The notes: a model not told the origin generated them from the sequence alone. 64,000 nt of DNA from Thalassotalea loyana (GCF_030161435.1 NZ_BSSV01000006.1:124001-188000); one strand, 5' to 3'. Positions 26,184-36,314 are shown, counted from the first letter of the stretch. Numbers and translations: made by a program.

Positions 26184-27367
26184 AGCACTTAACCAAAGTT
26201 GTAGCTATTACCGCTGCACTATCGGTACAAGGGTGTATGACGATGGACAACCAACCTACTACACTGCGTGTCGCTACCTTTAACGTTTCAATGGAGGCAT
26301 TAAACTATATGCCTTATGAAAAAGGTAAGCCTCGTATTCCATCAGGCAATGAACTGATGGTTGCACTTCAATCTGATCACCAACAAATCAAGAATATTGC
26401 ACAAATCATACAATCAATTCAGCCAGACATCATTTTGCTTAATGAATTTGATCGTAACAATGCTGATCACCAAAAGGCATTGACAATATTTCGAAATGAA
26501 TACTTATCTCAAGGTGAGCTTGCCATCGACTACCCTTTTTCATATCAAGGCCCCGTGAATACCGGTGTACCTGCTAATGTTGATATGAATGGCAATGGTA
26601 GTAACGCAGACATTCCAGCTGATACGTTCGGCTTTGGTTACTTTCCTGGCCATTTTGGTATGGCATTGTTGTCTAAGTATCCAATCGATAATGACGCTAT
26701 TCGCACTTTCCAAAAGTTCAAATGGAAAGATATGCCAAATGCCTTAAAGCCAGTAAATCCTGAGAGCGGAAGCGACTATTATAACAAGCAAGCTTGGGAA
26801 AACTTTAGACTCAGTTCAAAATCACACTGGGACGTACCTGTTAACGTCAATGGTACAACAATCCACGTCATTGCTAGTCACCCTACACCACCGGTTTTTG
26901 ACGGTAAAGAAGATCGAAATGGTAAACGAAATCATGATGAGATCCGTATGGTTAATGACTATATTTCACCGAATCAGTCGAGTTATTTGTATGACGATAG
27001 TGGCGTATCTGGCGGCTTAACAGCCAACTCGCGATTTGTAATACTTGGTGATTTAAATGCGTCGGATATAGAGGGTGATGCCATTAACGCAGGCATTTCA
27101 TCGTTGTTGAATAACCCTCTCGTTAATGACCCAATGCCAACAAGTAAAGGCGGAGATTTGCACAAGCCCGATAATGCCAACTCTAAGTATCACACTGCAT
27201 ATTGGGGAATGAGAGCTGATTACGTATTACCGTCACAATTTGGTTTTAATATGATTGACTCTGGCGTGTATTGGCCGGAAAAAGATAGTCAAGAATACTA
27301 CTTAATTAAAGATCGCGGTGCTTCTTCTGATCACCGACTGGTTTGGGTAGATTTAGAAATAAAATAA
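26180..27367 (+). CDS. Endonuclease/exonuclease/phosphatase family lipoprotein
   Basis: A 395-residue exported protein with a lipobox-like signal end (SVQGC, Cys at about residue 19) and an EEP-fold domain: RVATFNVSMEA at the start, LNEFDRN (metal-binding Glu), ASHPTPP, LGDLNASD (Asn and Asp) and SDHRLVWVDL (catalytic His) at the C-terminus. EEP enzymes cleave phosphodiesters in DNA, RNA, lipids or sugar phosphates. It overlaps tetR by 4 bases and is 13 bases before an alkaline phosphatase gene, suggesting stepwise release of phosphate from an extracytoplasmic phosphodiester such as extracellular nucleic acid; that substrate is inference. Confidence 0.85.
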   Translation: MKHLTKVVAITAALSVQGCMTMDNQPTTLRVATFNVSMEALNYMPYEKGKPRIPSGNELMVALQSDHQQIKNIAQIIQSIQPDIILLNEFDRNNADHQKALTIFRNEYLSQGELAIDYPFSYQGPVNTGVPANVDMNGNGSNADIPADTFGFGYFPGHFGMALLSKYPIDNDAIRTFQKFKWKDMPNALKPVNPESGSDYYNKQAWENFRLSSKSHWDVPVNVNGTTIHVIASHPTPPVFDGKEDRNGKRNHDEIRMVNDYISPNQSSYLYDDSGVSGGLTANSRFVILGDLNASDIEGDAINAGISSLLNNPLVNDPMPTSKGGDLHKPDNANSKYHTAYWGMRADYVLPSQFGFNMIDSGVYWPEKDSQEYYLIKDRGASSDHRLVWVDLEIK

Positions 27368-27380
27368 CCTAAGGTTTCAA

Positions 27381-28739
27381 ATGAAAAGATTATTAAGTGC
27401 GTTAGCCATTGCTACCACAATGCAAGTTACAGCAAGTGAAGCACCTAAAAATATCATCATGGTGATAAGCGATGGTATGGGACCCGCTTACACAACAGCT
27501 TACCGATATTTTAACGACGATCCTGCGACGCCAGAGATTGAACAAACAGTGTTTGACAAATACCATGTAGGGTCATCAAGTACTTATCCTGCAAAAGTAT
27601 CGGGGTTAGTGACCGATTCAGCGGCCAGTGCAACAGCACTAGCTGCCGGCGTAAAATCGTACAATGGTGCCATTGGTGTTGATGTAAATGAAAAACCGGT
27701 AAAAAGTGTGCTTCACAAAGCACAGTCACTAGGCTTTAAAACTGGTGTAGTCGTAACATCTCAAATAAATCACGCAACACCCGCGTCATATTTAGCACAT
27801 AACGTGAATAGACGAAATTACGATGCGATTGCGGACAGTTATATCGATGATCGAAATAATGGTCAATTCATCACAGATTTAATGCTTGGTGGTGGTTGGA
27901 CCTACTTTATTCGTGACGATAGAAACATTGTTGATGAATTCAAGCAAGCCGGCTTTCACTATGTCAATAACTTTGAAGAAGTGACTGCATTACCAAAAGA
28001 CAAACCTGTGCTAGGTTTGTTCGGTGATAAAGGCATGGATCAAGCGTTAGACCATCAGGATAAACACCGCTTAGCTACGATGACCTCATCAGCACTCAAT
28101 CATCTTAAAAATGATAAAGGCATGTTTTTATTGGTAGAAGCTAGCCAAGTTGACTGGGGTGGACATGCTAACGATATTGCATGGTCGATGACTGAAATGT
28201 CTGATCTTGATAAAACGATGCAGGTACTAGAGGCGTTTGTTGAACAAAATCCAGAGACATTAGTGGTGTTGACGGCAGACCACTCTACCGGAGGCATGAC
28301 GATAGGTGCCAACGGTAAGTATGCCTGGTTTCCAACGTGGATTAAAAACCTGACAGCATCTACTGAAACAATGTCAAAAGACATTGCTAAAACCGGCTTA
28401 GATTTTGAACGACTTGCTCATCAATTAGGTTTTCAATTAAATGATGACGAAGTTGTCACGTTAAAAGAAAGCATGTCAGATGCCCAGTCATATTGGCAAT
28501 CTAATCAAGAAAAACTGACAGAAAAAGGCTATACAAAAGAAAGCACTGTTGCACGTCAAATGCGCAAAGCGATTACAAAGTTAATTGATAAACGCACTAA
28601 CACAGGATGGACGACTGGTGGTCACACGGGTGTCGACGTTCCGGTATATGCGTTTGGTAAAGGCGCCTCAGTTTTCAACGGTAAACAAGACAATACAGAT
28701 ATTGCGAAGCACATATTTAAAATGTTAGCTTCACAATAG
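27381..28739 (+). CDS. Alkaline phosphatase (PhoA family)
   Basis: A 452-residue secreted phosphomonoesterase with a signal peptide (about residues 1-19). Active-site elements are in PhoA order: the metal Asp31 in ISDGMG, nucleophile Ser80 in VTDSAASATA, EASQVDWGGHAND (metal Glu, Asp, His), TADHSTGG (Asp-His) and the last metal His in GGHTGVDVP. The family releases phosphate from diverse monoesters in the periplasm. Third gene of the tetR operon, ending at a strong terminator. Phosphate-starvation control is plausible from the PHO-box-like element upstream of the operon. Confidence 0.93.
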   Translation: MKRLLSALAIATTMQVTASEAPKNIIMVISDGMGPAYTTAYRYFNDDPATPEIEQTVFDKYHVGSSSTYPAKVSGLVTDSAASATALAAGVKSYNGAIGVDVNEKPVKSVLHKAQSLGFKTGVVVTSQINHATPASYLAHNVNRRNYDAIADSYIDDRNNGQFITDLMLGGGWTYFIRDDRNIVDEFKQAGFHYVNNFEEVTALPKDKPVLGLFGDKGMDQALDHQDKHRLATMTSSALNHLKNDKGMFLLVEASQVDWGGHANDIAWSMTEMSDLDKTMQVLEAFVEQNPETLVVLTADHSTGGMTIGANGKYAWFPTWIKNLTASTETMSKDIAKTGLDFERLAHQLGFQLNDDEVVTLKESMSDAQSYWQSNQEKLTEKGYTKESTVARQMRKAITKLIDKRTNTGWTTGGHTGVDVPVYAFGKGASVFNGKQDNTDIAKHIFKMLASQ

Positions 28740-28756
28740 TTCAAGACGTAATCAAT

Positions 28757-28787
28757 AAAAAAGGCCAGCAAATTGCTGGCCTTTTTT
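28757..28787. terminator. Bidirectional intrinsic terminator
   Basis: The stem GGCCAGCA/TGCTGGCC (28763-28781) with loop AAT is flanked by A6 and T6. It separates the converging alkaline phosphatase and YdiJ-like genes. Confidence 0.95.
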
Positions 28788-28798
28788 GTTTGTACTCA

Positions 28799-31700
28799 TT
28801 ATTGAATTAATGCCACCAAAGCAGAAACAGGGTGTTTAGGTTTAAATTTGGCCATGCGCTTTACTTGTGAACGACATGAAAAACCGGTAGCTAAAACTTG
28901 CTGTGGTTTTGCATTATTTACCTTATCTTGCCAGCTCATGCGATAGAGATCTTTTGAATTCCCTAAATTTGATACTTCGTGACCATAAGTCCCTGCCATA
29001 CCACAACAACCAACCGCAATCTTACCTAATTTCAGTCCGAATGATTCAAAAATAGCCTGCCACTGTGTTTCCGAATTCGGTAGCGCCGTTTTTTCGGTGC
29101 AGTGGCCAAATAACTGGTAATCAGTCGCAGAATTAAGCTGTGGAAGTGTTAAATTGTCTTTTTCAGCAAACAACCATTCGTGAACAAGGAGCACATTAAA
29201 ATCACCTCGTTTATCGCCAAGTATTTGGTTGTATTCATCGCGATAACAAAGCACAAGTGAAGCATCAAGTCCTAGCATAGGGATTGAAAGCTCATGTACC
29301 TGATTTAAAAAATCACTTGTCGACTGTGCAGTCTTCGCAAAACGGTTTAGAAACCCTTTTACATGCTGTGGTTTACCGTTAGGTTTAAACGGTAATAACA
29401 CAGGCTTCTTGCCAATACTTTTTATAAGTGCCATAAGGTCGCTTACAGTTTCAGCATCGTAAAAACTTGTAAAAGGGTCTTGAACGATAAACACGTAGTC
29501 TTGTCGCTTTGCTTTATCCAATGACTGGAAATACGAAAGTTCAAAGTGCTCATAGCGTTCTTCAATCACAATTTCTTTTAGTGTTGGCACAGACAACAAA
29601 GGCGTATCGGCGTAACCAATGGTTGCTCGCGACACCTTATCGTAGACACTAGTATTAAGAACAGCGTTAACCAATTTAGGCATTTTTGCCATCATCGGTG
29701 CCATTGTTTCGACATTTGCTACCACGTGATCTTTTAGTGGACGCATATATCGCGTGTGGTACAAATTAATAAAACGCGCGCGTAAATCAGGAATATCAAC
29801 TTTGATAGGACACTGACTTGCACATGCTTTACAAGCTAAACAGCCAGACATTGCGTCCATTACTTCATGAGAAAAATCATCTGATTTTTCTTTTTTTAAT
29901 TGATTTTTGACTTTTGCTAATAATTGCTTCACTGACCAGCCATCAACATTCTGCTCAAGCGATAAGATATCGACACCTTTATTTTCAAGCAAACGCAGCC
30001 ACTCGCGCATCAACCCTGCTCTACCTTTTGGTGACTGTCTGCGATCTCGTGTGACTTTACTCGATGGACACATTGGACTGTTAGGGTCAAAATTAAAACA
30101 CAGACCATTACCGTTACAATCTAAAGCGTTATTAAAAGAGTCTTTAACCGTAACTGGAATCTGTCTGTCAAAATAACCACGTTTTGTATCATCAACACTA
30201 ACCAGGCTTTCAGTCGAATCGATTGGGGTACAGATCTTTCCAGGGTTCATTTTATTGAGTGGATCAAAAGCTGTTTTGATCTTTCTTAACTCAGTAAATA
30301 ACTCTTCACCAAAAAACTCTGGTCCGTATTCACTACGATAACCTTTACCGTGTTCACCCCACATCAAGCCGCCGTATTTGGCTGTTAGCTTTACGACTTC
30401 ATCAGACAAGGTTCTTAACAACTTTTCTTGCTCTGGATCACACATATCTAATGCAGGACGAACATGCAAAACGCCTGCATCAACGTGCCCAAACATGCCG
30501 TAATGTAATTCGTAGCTATCGAGTAACTCTCTAAATTCTGCGATAAAATCAGCTAAGTTTTCCGGTGGTACCGCAGTATCCTCGGCAAAAGCAAGTGGCT
30601 TTTGACTACCGTCTGTATTACCCAGAAGGCCTACCGCTTTTTTACGCATGGCATAGAGCTTACCAATACTGCTCAAATCGGATGTGATTTGATAACCTAT
30701 GACACCACCCTCTTTATTTGCAATAGCAGCATCTAACCGTTCAGATAACTCAGTTATGCGAGCGTTCATCCAGTTTTCATCTTCAGTGTTGTATTCAACA
30801 ATATTGAGACCATCCATGACCTGGCCTTCAACCTCAGTAATCAATTCACTGACTGAATGCCACACAATATCTGTTTTTGCCAAGTTGAGGACTTTTGAAT
30901 CAATAGTTTCAACAGAAGTCGCTTGTGCTTCGACTAAAAATGGAGAATGTCGAAGTGCAGAATCAAAGCTGTCATATTTAATATTGATTAGTGTTTTGAA
31001 CGTAGGAATAGGCGTTAAATTTAACTTCGCTTCACAGACAACAGCTAATGAGCCCTCTGAACCTGTAATAATGCGAGACAAGTCTAACGACGTCATCTCG
31101 TCGTCAAATACATTTTCTAGATCATAACCGGTTAAAAATCGATTCAGACGTGGAAACTTACTCAGTACAGCATCACGTTTATCAAAGCAGCTCGCTAGGA
31201 TTTGCTTGGTAATTTTACCCTTAGTCGAGTTTTCCTTAGACAAGGCCTTGGCTACATCTATTGCCATTGGCGCTGTTTCTAACAATTCACCATTAGCGAG
31301 CACGCTAGACAATCCCAAAACGTGATCAGATGTTTTGCCATAAACTAATGATCCCTGACCTGATGCATCTGTGTTAATCATTCCACCTATCGTGGCACGA
31401 TTACTTGTTGATAAGTCGGGTGAAAAGAAAAAGCCATGAGGCTTTAGAAAAGCATTTAATTGATCTTTTACAACGCCTGTTTGTACTCTAACCCAGCGCT
31501 CTTCAACATTAATCTCCAAAATATTATTCATATGTTTGGATAAATCGACAACGATACCAGGGGTTAAGCTTTGACCATTGGTGCCTGTTCCACCGCCTCG
31601 AGCACTAAACTTAATATCTGAAAATTCAGGCTTGTTGGATAACTCAGTTATCGCCTGGACATCGGCAATACTTGTTGGGTGCAGTACAAGCTGAGGTAAC

Positions 31701-31849
31701 TGTTGATACACACTGTTATCTGTTGCAACAGCAAGTCGAGCACTATATTGGCAGTTTATTTCACCTAAGTAGCTGGTTTTGGAAAGTTGCTTGGCGAATT
31801 CTTGATAACGTTCTTGAACTAATTCTTCTGGCGCTAAACGGGGTAACAT
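28799..31849 (-). CDS. ydiJ: FAD/Fe-S D-2-hydroxyglutarate dehydrogenase, YdiJ type
   Basis: A 1016-residue fused flavoprotein (E. coli YdiJ is of nearly equal size). Domains in order: PCMH-type FAD-binding domain (about 30-270; GGGTGTNGQSL, NTDASGQGSL), FAD-linked oxidase C-domain with GHVDAGVLHVRP and MWGEHGKGYRSEYGP (about 280-560), a ferredoxin-like segment with CLACKACASQCP (about 660-690), and a C-terminal CCG-type domain (GHCTEKTA, GCCGMAGTYGHE). It oxidises D-2-hydroxyglutarate and related 2-hydroxyacids, feeding electrons to the chain. Monocistronic, divergent from nothing close. Confidence 0.92.
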   Translation of the reverse strand: MLPRLAPEELVQERYQEFAKQLSKTSYLGEINCQYSARLAVATDNSVYQQLPQLVLHPTSIADVQAITELSNKPEFSDIKFSARGGGTGTNGQSLTPGIVVDLSKHMNNILEINVEERWVRVQTGVVKDQLNAFLKPHGFFFSPDLSTSNRATIGGMINTDASGQGSLVYGKTSDHVLGLSSVLANGELLETAPMAIDVAKALSKENSTKGKITKQILASCFDKRDAVLSKFPRLNRFLTGYDLENVFDDEMTSLDLSRIITGSEGSLAVVCEAKLNLTPIPTFKTLINIKYDSFDSALRHSPFLVEAQATSVETIDSKVLNLAKTDIVWHSVSELITEVEGQVMDGLNIVEYNTEDENWMNARITELSERLDAAIANKEGGVIGYQITSDLSSIGKLYAMRKKAVGLLGNTDGSQKPLAFAEDTAVPPENLADFIAEFRELLDSYELHYGMFGHVDAGVLHVRPALDMCDPEQEKLLRTLSDEVVKLTAKYGGLMWGEHGKGYRSEYGPEFFGEELFTELRKIKTAFDPLNKMNPGKICTPIDSTESLVSVDDTKRGYFDRQIPVTVKDSFNNALDCNGNGLCFNFDPNSPMCPSSKVTRDRRQSPKGRAGLMREWLRLLENKGVDILSLEQNVDGWSVKQLLAKVKNQLKKEKSDDFSHEVMDAMSGCLACKACASQCPIKVDIPDLRARFINLYHTRYMRPLKDHVVANVETMAPMMAKMPKLVNAVLNTSVYDKVSRATIGYADTPLLSVPTLKEIVIEERYEHFELSYFQSLDKAKRQDYVFIVQDPFTSFYDAETVSDLMALIKSIGKKPVLLPFKPNGKPQHVKGFLNRFAKTAQSTSDFLNQVHELSIPMLGLDASLVLCYRDEYNQILGDKRGDFNVLLVHEWLFAEKDNLTLPQLNSATDYQLFGHCTEKTALPNSETQWQAIFESFGLKLGKIAVGCCGMAGTYGHEVSNLGNSKDLYRMSWQDKVNNAKPQQVLATGFSCRSQVKRMAKFKPKHPVSALVALIQ

Positions 31850-31942
31850 CTTTAAAAACAGATAAAATAAAAAGTATGGTCAACTATACCATACCCTTTG
31901 CCAGATGTTACCTAGCTGCTTAAATAACTCAGTTATAAATTA

Positions 31943-32965
31943 TCAACTTTTATTCAAATGGCTATCAGCGTTTATTGCTTTGATATTTTGATGGGCCTTA
32001 ATCAGATGATCGGGTACAACTTTCGTATGTCGAATCGCCTCAGCTAACTTAACAAGAATAGGTTGTGAATTGCGCTCACCAATCATGTAGCCTGACATTT
32101 TGTTTTGAATAGCCTCTACAGCAGCTACACCTAATTTGGTCGCTAATATTCTATCGGTTGCCGCAGGTGCGCCACCTCTTTGAATATGACCTAGGATACA
32201 TGTCGAGGCATCAATATTATTGAATTCATTTAGGGCTTCTTTTAGCTGGCCCACACCACCTGGCCAAAGATTTTCAGCAACACAAATGAGAAAACTATTT
32301 TGACATGTATTTTGATGTTCAACTATTTGCTCAGCGAGCTGCTCAACAACCTGATTTGGCCGTGTAACATCGGTATTCTCAAATGATAAAATCGCTTCTG
32401 CGCCTGACGCCAAGCCGACATTAAACGCGATGTGGCCGCTGTGTCTGCCCATCAACTCGATAATAAAAACTCGATCGAATGCATCTGCCGTATCTCTGAT
32501 CTTGTCTATGGCATCAATTGCCGTATTGACTGCTGACAAAAAGCCGATCGTATTATCAGTTCCATCAAGATCGTTATCGATAGTACCCGGCAAACCGATG
32601 ACAATACCTTGCCATAGCTTTTCAATTTCTAGTAAGCCAGAAAAAGACCCATCACCACCAATCACAATGAGTGCATCGACCTTGTCTTTGATAAGTGTTG
32701 ATACTGCCTGCTTCACGCCATCGATAGAACACATCTCTTTACATCGCGCACTTTTTATAATCGTGCCACCGAGATGAATAATGTTATCAACATCGGTCTT
32801 ATCAAGTTTGATAGAGTGGCTGTTAATCAAGCCATTGTAACCATGCTGGTATCCTATCACGTCAACATCGTCACCCAACGCTAGGACAATTGCACGTATC
32901 GCGGCATTCATTCCCGGTGCGTCTCCACCGCTTGTTAATACGCCGACTCGCTGAACATATTTCAT
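31943..32965 (-). CDS. pfkA: ATP-dependent 6-phosphofructokinase
   Basis: Phosphorylates fructose-6-phosphate to the 1,6-bisphosphate. From the ATG at 32965 it has 340 residues. Motifs: GVLTSGGDAPGMNA (ATP site), GGDGS with Gly rather than Asp after the first Asp, which marks ATP over pyrophosphate use, the catalytic PGTIDND, MGRHSGHIA, and LGHIQRGGAP. Upstream in-frame TTG and ATG codons exist (32983, 32977) but the chosen ATG follows GGA and matches family starts. It is divergent from the DUF6279 lipoprotein gene. Confidence 0.93.
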   Translation of the reverse strand: MKYVQRVGVLTSGGDAPGMNAAIRAIVLALGDDVDVIGYQHGYNGLINSHSIKLDKTDVDNIIHLGGTIIKSARCKEMCSIDGVKQAVSTLIKDKVDALIVIGGDGSFSGLLEIEKLWQGIVIGLPGTIDNDLDGTDNTIGFLSAVNTAIDAIDKIRDTADAFDRVFIIELMGRHSGHIAFNVGLASGAEAILSFENTDVTRPNQVVEQLAEQIVEHQNTCQNSFLICVAENLWPGGVGQLKEALNEFNNIDASTCILGHIQRGGAPAATDRILATKLGVAAVEAIQNKMSGYMIGERNSQPILVKLAEAIRHTKVVPDHLIKAHQNIKAINADSHLNKS

Positions 32966-33080
32966 TACATTATCCATAAACAATTTTATTATTGATTTCG
33001 TATACTATTTTAGTAACCATTTGATAACAAACAATCAATTACAACAATTTGTAATTTACACTGTTGCAAGGAAGAGTTTA

Positions 33081-33944
33081 ATGCAGTCGACACGTCGAAT
33101 TATCACCGTCATCATGTGCACCCTATTCTTATCGGGCTGCTCTTTTTCGTTTGTTTATAACAAGCTCGATTGGTGGGTAAACTGGTATTTAGATGATTAT
33201 GTCGAGCTCGACAAAGCCCAACAACACGTATTTGACAAAGCATTTGATCAATTACATTTGTGGCATCGTAAAAATGAATTGATGCGCTACCATGAACACC
33301 TGAAGCGCTTTCAAGATCGTGTAAATCAAATTGAAAATGGTAACCCAATTTCTGCCGATGAAATTTATGCGCATCTCTATGAAATGCAAGATCACTGGTA
33401 TCGCTTTGTTGATCACGCCGAACCGTATCTAACCCCACTTCTTGCTCAACTGAGCGCAGAACAAAAGCAACAGCTAATTGCTACATTGCAAAAGCGTAAT
33501 GACAATTTAGTTAAAGAACGTGAAGACTCGACCTACGAAAAGCGAATCAAAGAAAATATCAAATCGCAAAAGAAATCATTTAAGAAATGGTTTGGAAAAT
33601 TATCAAAAACGCAAAATGTGTTAGTCGAAGAAACAACGCCAACATACACGTCTAGCTTCGATGATTGGATTAGTTATCGTCAAACATGGCTTACTAATTT
33701 TGAAACGGCTCTCGTACCGATGGCTGACAATCAAGTCAATGTTGCACTTTTAACAGAAGCATTGATTAACCCCCAAGAATTGAGAAGCGAAGCGTTTGTC
33801 GAAAAAACCCAAAACAACAATCGAATTTTCTCACAGATGTTTGCTGATTTTTTAAATAAAGCATCAAAGAAACAAATCAAACGATTCAACCGTCGGACAA
33901 CGTCGTACCTTGAAGACTTTGAAGAGCTAGCAAAAGAAAACTAG
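33081..33944 (+). CDS. DUF6279-type lipoprotein
   Basis: A 287-residue exported lipoprotein: signal peptide with lipobox FLSGC (Cys at about residue 20), then a mature part beginning SFVYNKLDWWVNWYLDDYV, the typical opening of DUF6279 proteins, followed by long charged helical stretches. I start it at the ATG at 33081, after GGAAGAG, rather than 20 codons upstream. The function of the family is not known; an outer-membrane-associated helical protein is likely. Confidence 0.85.
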   Translation: MQSTRRIITVIMCTLFLSGCSFSFVYNKLDWWVNWYLDDYVELDKAQQHVFDKAFDQLHLWHRKNELMRYHEHLKRFQDRVNQIENGNPISADEIYAHLYEMQDHWYRFVDHAEPYLTPLLAQLSAEQKQQLIATLQKRNDNLVKEREDSTYEKRIKENIKSQKKSFKKWFGKLSKTQNVLVEETTPTYTSSFDDWISYRQTWLTNFETALVPMADNQVNVALLTEALINPQELRSEAFVEKTQNNNRIFSQMFADFLNKASKKQIKRFNRRTTSYLEDFEELAKEN

Positions 33945-34065
33945 TTTTTATCTGTAAAATTAAAATAAGCCAAGACACCTTAGTGAAAAATCTGGATAAT
34001 AGCGCCATATTTATTGCTACGTAAGGTTTTTAACCGAGCCAAGTAGCTTACACTTAGGGTTTAAA

Positions 34066-36252
34066 ATGGAAATTAAAGTTAATTTTCTTGATAACTTGCG
34101 TCTTGAAGCGAAGTTTGATGATTTCACGGTGATAGCCGACCAACCAATTCGCTATAAAGGCGATGGTAGCGCACCTTCACCTTTTGATTACTTTTTAGCA
34201 TCTTCTGCATTATGTGCCGCCTATTTTGTAAAGGTATATTGTAATGCACGAGATATATCGACGGATAACATTCGAATTTCCCAAAACAACATTGTCGATC
34301 CTGAGGATCGTTACAATCAAGTGTTTCAAATTAATGTCGAGTTACCTGAAAGCTTAAGTGAGAAAGATAAGCAAGGTATCTTGCGCTCAATTGAGCGTTG
34401 TACCGTAAAGAAAGTCGTTCAAACAGGCCCAGAATTTAAGATTGAGACTGTTGAAAACTTAGATGAAGATGCGCAAGCAATGCTCATGGTTGATCCAGAA
34501 AACCACGACAGCACTTACATTCTTGGTAAAGACTTACCATTAGAAGAAACCATCACGAACATGACTGGTATTCTTGCTGAGTTAGGCATGAAGATCGAAG
34601 TTGCGTCATGGCGTAATATTGTCCCTAATGTTTGGTCACTCCATATTCGCGATGCTGCGTCACCAATGTGTTTTACCAATGGTAAAGGCGCGACAAAAGA
34701 TAGTGCGTTATGTTCTGCGCTAGGGGAATTTATCGAACGTCTAAACTGTAACTTTTTCTATAATGATCAATTCTTTGGTGAAGAAATAGCAAATAGCGAA
34801 TTTGTTCACTATCCAAACGAAAAATGGTTTGAATTAACTGACGACGACAGTCTACCAAACGGCTTGTTAGATGATTATACATCTGAGATATACAACCCGG
34901 ACGGCGAACTTCAAGGCTCACACCTTATCGATACCAATTCAGGTAACATAAAGCGTGGTATTTGCGCGATACCTTATACGAGAAAATCCGATGGTGAGAC
35001 GGTATACATCCCATCTAACTTAATTGAAAACTTATTTTTGAGTAATGGTATGAGCGCCGGTAACAATATGGCTGAGGCTCAAGTTCAATGTTTATCAGAA
35101 ATTTTTGAACGCGCCGTGAAAAGGCAAATTATTGAACAAGAATTAATACTTCCAGATGTACCAAAAGAGGTATTAGCAAAATACCCAGCGATTGTTGACG
35201 GTATTAAAGGCCTTGAAGAACAAGGTTTTCCTGTTGTTGTTAAAGATGCATCACTTGGCGGTCAATTCCCTGTAATGTGTGTCACGTTAATGAATCCTAA
35301 AACAGGAGGTGTTTTTGCCTCATTTGGCGCACATCCAAGTCTAGAAGTTGCGTTAGAAAGAAGTTTAACCGAGCTATTGCAAGGTAGAAGTTTTGAAGGA
35401 CTGAACGATGTCCCTCGCCCAACGTTTAATTCGATGGCCGTTCAGGAGCCTGAAAATTTTGTCGAACACTTTATCGATTCAACGGGTGTAGTTTCATGGC
35501 GATTCTTTTCAAATCAACAAGATTTTGACTTTGTTGAATGGGATTTTACCGGTACAAATGAAGAAGAGTGTGAAACCTTATTCGGCATTTTAGCGTCACT
35601 TGGAAAAGAAGCTTACATCGCAGATTTCCAATTACTAGGCTCAAGCGCTTGTCGTATTTTAGTGCCGGATTATTCTGAAGTTTACCCGGTGGAAGATTTA
35701 ATCTGGGATAACACCAATAAAGCACTGCTTTATCGTGAAGATATTCTCAATTTGCATAGATTATCCGACGAACAGCTTGCCAGCTTAGTGGAACGTTTAG
35801 AGGAATCAGAGCTCGATGTATACATTGATATTCGCACCTTAATTGGCATCGAATTCGATGAAAACACAGATTGGGGCCAGCTCACCATTTTAGAGCTTAA
35901 GGCACTAATTTACCTAGCACTAGGAGAATTAGAGGATGCCTACGATCTCGTTGGCGAATTCTTGCAATATAACGACAATACCGTTAAACGTGGATTATTC
36001 TATCAAGCAGTACACAATGTCTTAGACATTGCACTAGATGAAGATTTAGAGATCGAACATTTTATTACCAACTTAAACCATATGTATGGTGAAGCGTTAA
36101 TGCATAACGTTGTTGGTACAGTTAATGGCGATGTTAAATTTTATGGCTTAGAGCCGACCAGTATGAAACTTGAAGGCTTGGATAAACATTTAAGGTTAAT
36201 TGAAAGCTATAAGAAACTTCATGCAGCTCGAGCGAAAGCGGCTCAAAATTAA
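34066..36252 (+). CDS. ycaO: OsmC domain-YcaO domain fusion protein
   Basis: A 728-residue protein. The first 140 residues form an OsmC-like domain (SAPSPFDYFLASSALCAAYF with its Cys, and ERCTVKKV with a second Cys), the fold of peroxide reductases that use a Cys pair. The rest (about 155-728) aligns throughout with E. coli YcaO: SLHIRDAASPMCFTNGKGAT, ALGEFIERLNCNFF, SNGMSAGNN, DASLGGQFPVMCV and a C-terminal TPR-like tail. YcaO domains activate amides with ATP; E. coli YcaO influences beta-methylthiolation of ribosomal protein S12. The fusion occurs in other marine gammaproteobacteria. No RiPP precursor or partner gene is adjacent. Confidence 0.9.
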   Translation: MEIKVNFLDNLRLEAKFDDFTVIADQPIRYKGDGSAPSPFDYFLASSALCAAYFVKVYCNARDISTDNIRISQNNIVDPEDRYNQVFQINVELPESLSEKDKQGILRSIERCTVKKVVQTGPEFKIETVENLDEDAQAMLMVDPENHDSTYILGKDLPLEETITNMTGILAELGMKIEVASWRNIVPNVWSLHIRDAASPMCFTNGKGATKDSALCSALGEFIERLNCNFFYNDQFFGEEIANSEFVHYPNEKWFELTDDDSLPNGLLDDYTSEIYNPDGELQGSHLIDTNSGNIKRGICAIPYTRKSDGETVYIPSNLIENLFLSNGMSAGNNMAEAQVQCLSEIFERAVKRQIIEQELILPDVPKEVLAKYPAIVDGIKGLEEQGFPVVVKDASLGGQFPVMCVTLMNPKTGGVFASFGAHPSLEVALERSLTELLQGRSFEGLNDVPRPTFNSMAVQEPENFVEHFIDSTGVVSWRFFSNQQDFDFVEWDFTGTNEEECETLFGILASLGKEAYIADFQLLGSSACRILVPDYSEVYPVEDLIWDNTNKALLYREDILNLHRLSDEQLASLVERLEESELDVYIDIRTLIGIEFDENTDWGQLTILELKALIYLALGELEDAYDLVGEFLQYNDNTVKRGLFYQAVHNVLDIALDEDLEIEHFITNLNHMYGEALMHNVVGTVNGDVKFYGLEPTSMKLEGLDKHLRLIESYKKLHAARAKAAQN

Positions 36253-36270
36253 GCCGTTTTCCAATGAATA

Positions 36271-36308
36271 AAAAAGGCCATGTCGTCAGTGATATCGCCT
36301 TTTCTTTT
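36271..36308 (+). terminator. Weak terminator-like hairpin after ycaO
   Basis: AAAAGGC pairs with GCCTTTT across a 20-base interior and is followed by CTTTT. It lies between the converging ycaO and the polytopic membrane protein gene. Confidence 0.5.
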
Positions 36309-36314
36309 ATAAGG

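Noticed and set aside
30699-31127. 142-codon open frame antisense to the ydiJ-like gene
   Set aside because: The opposite strand encodes clear FAD-domain motifs over the same span; the frame is a by-product of codon usage.
34066-36252. RiPP biosynthesis cluster around the YcaO gene
   Set aside because: The protein matches the E. coli YcaO type along its length, and there is no precursor peptide, dehydrogenase or transporter gene beside it.
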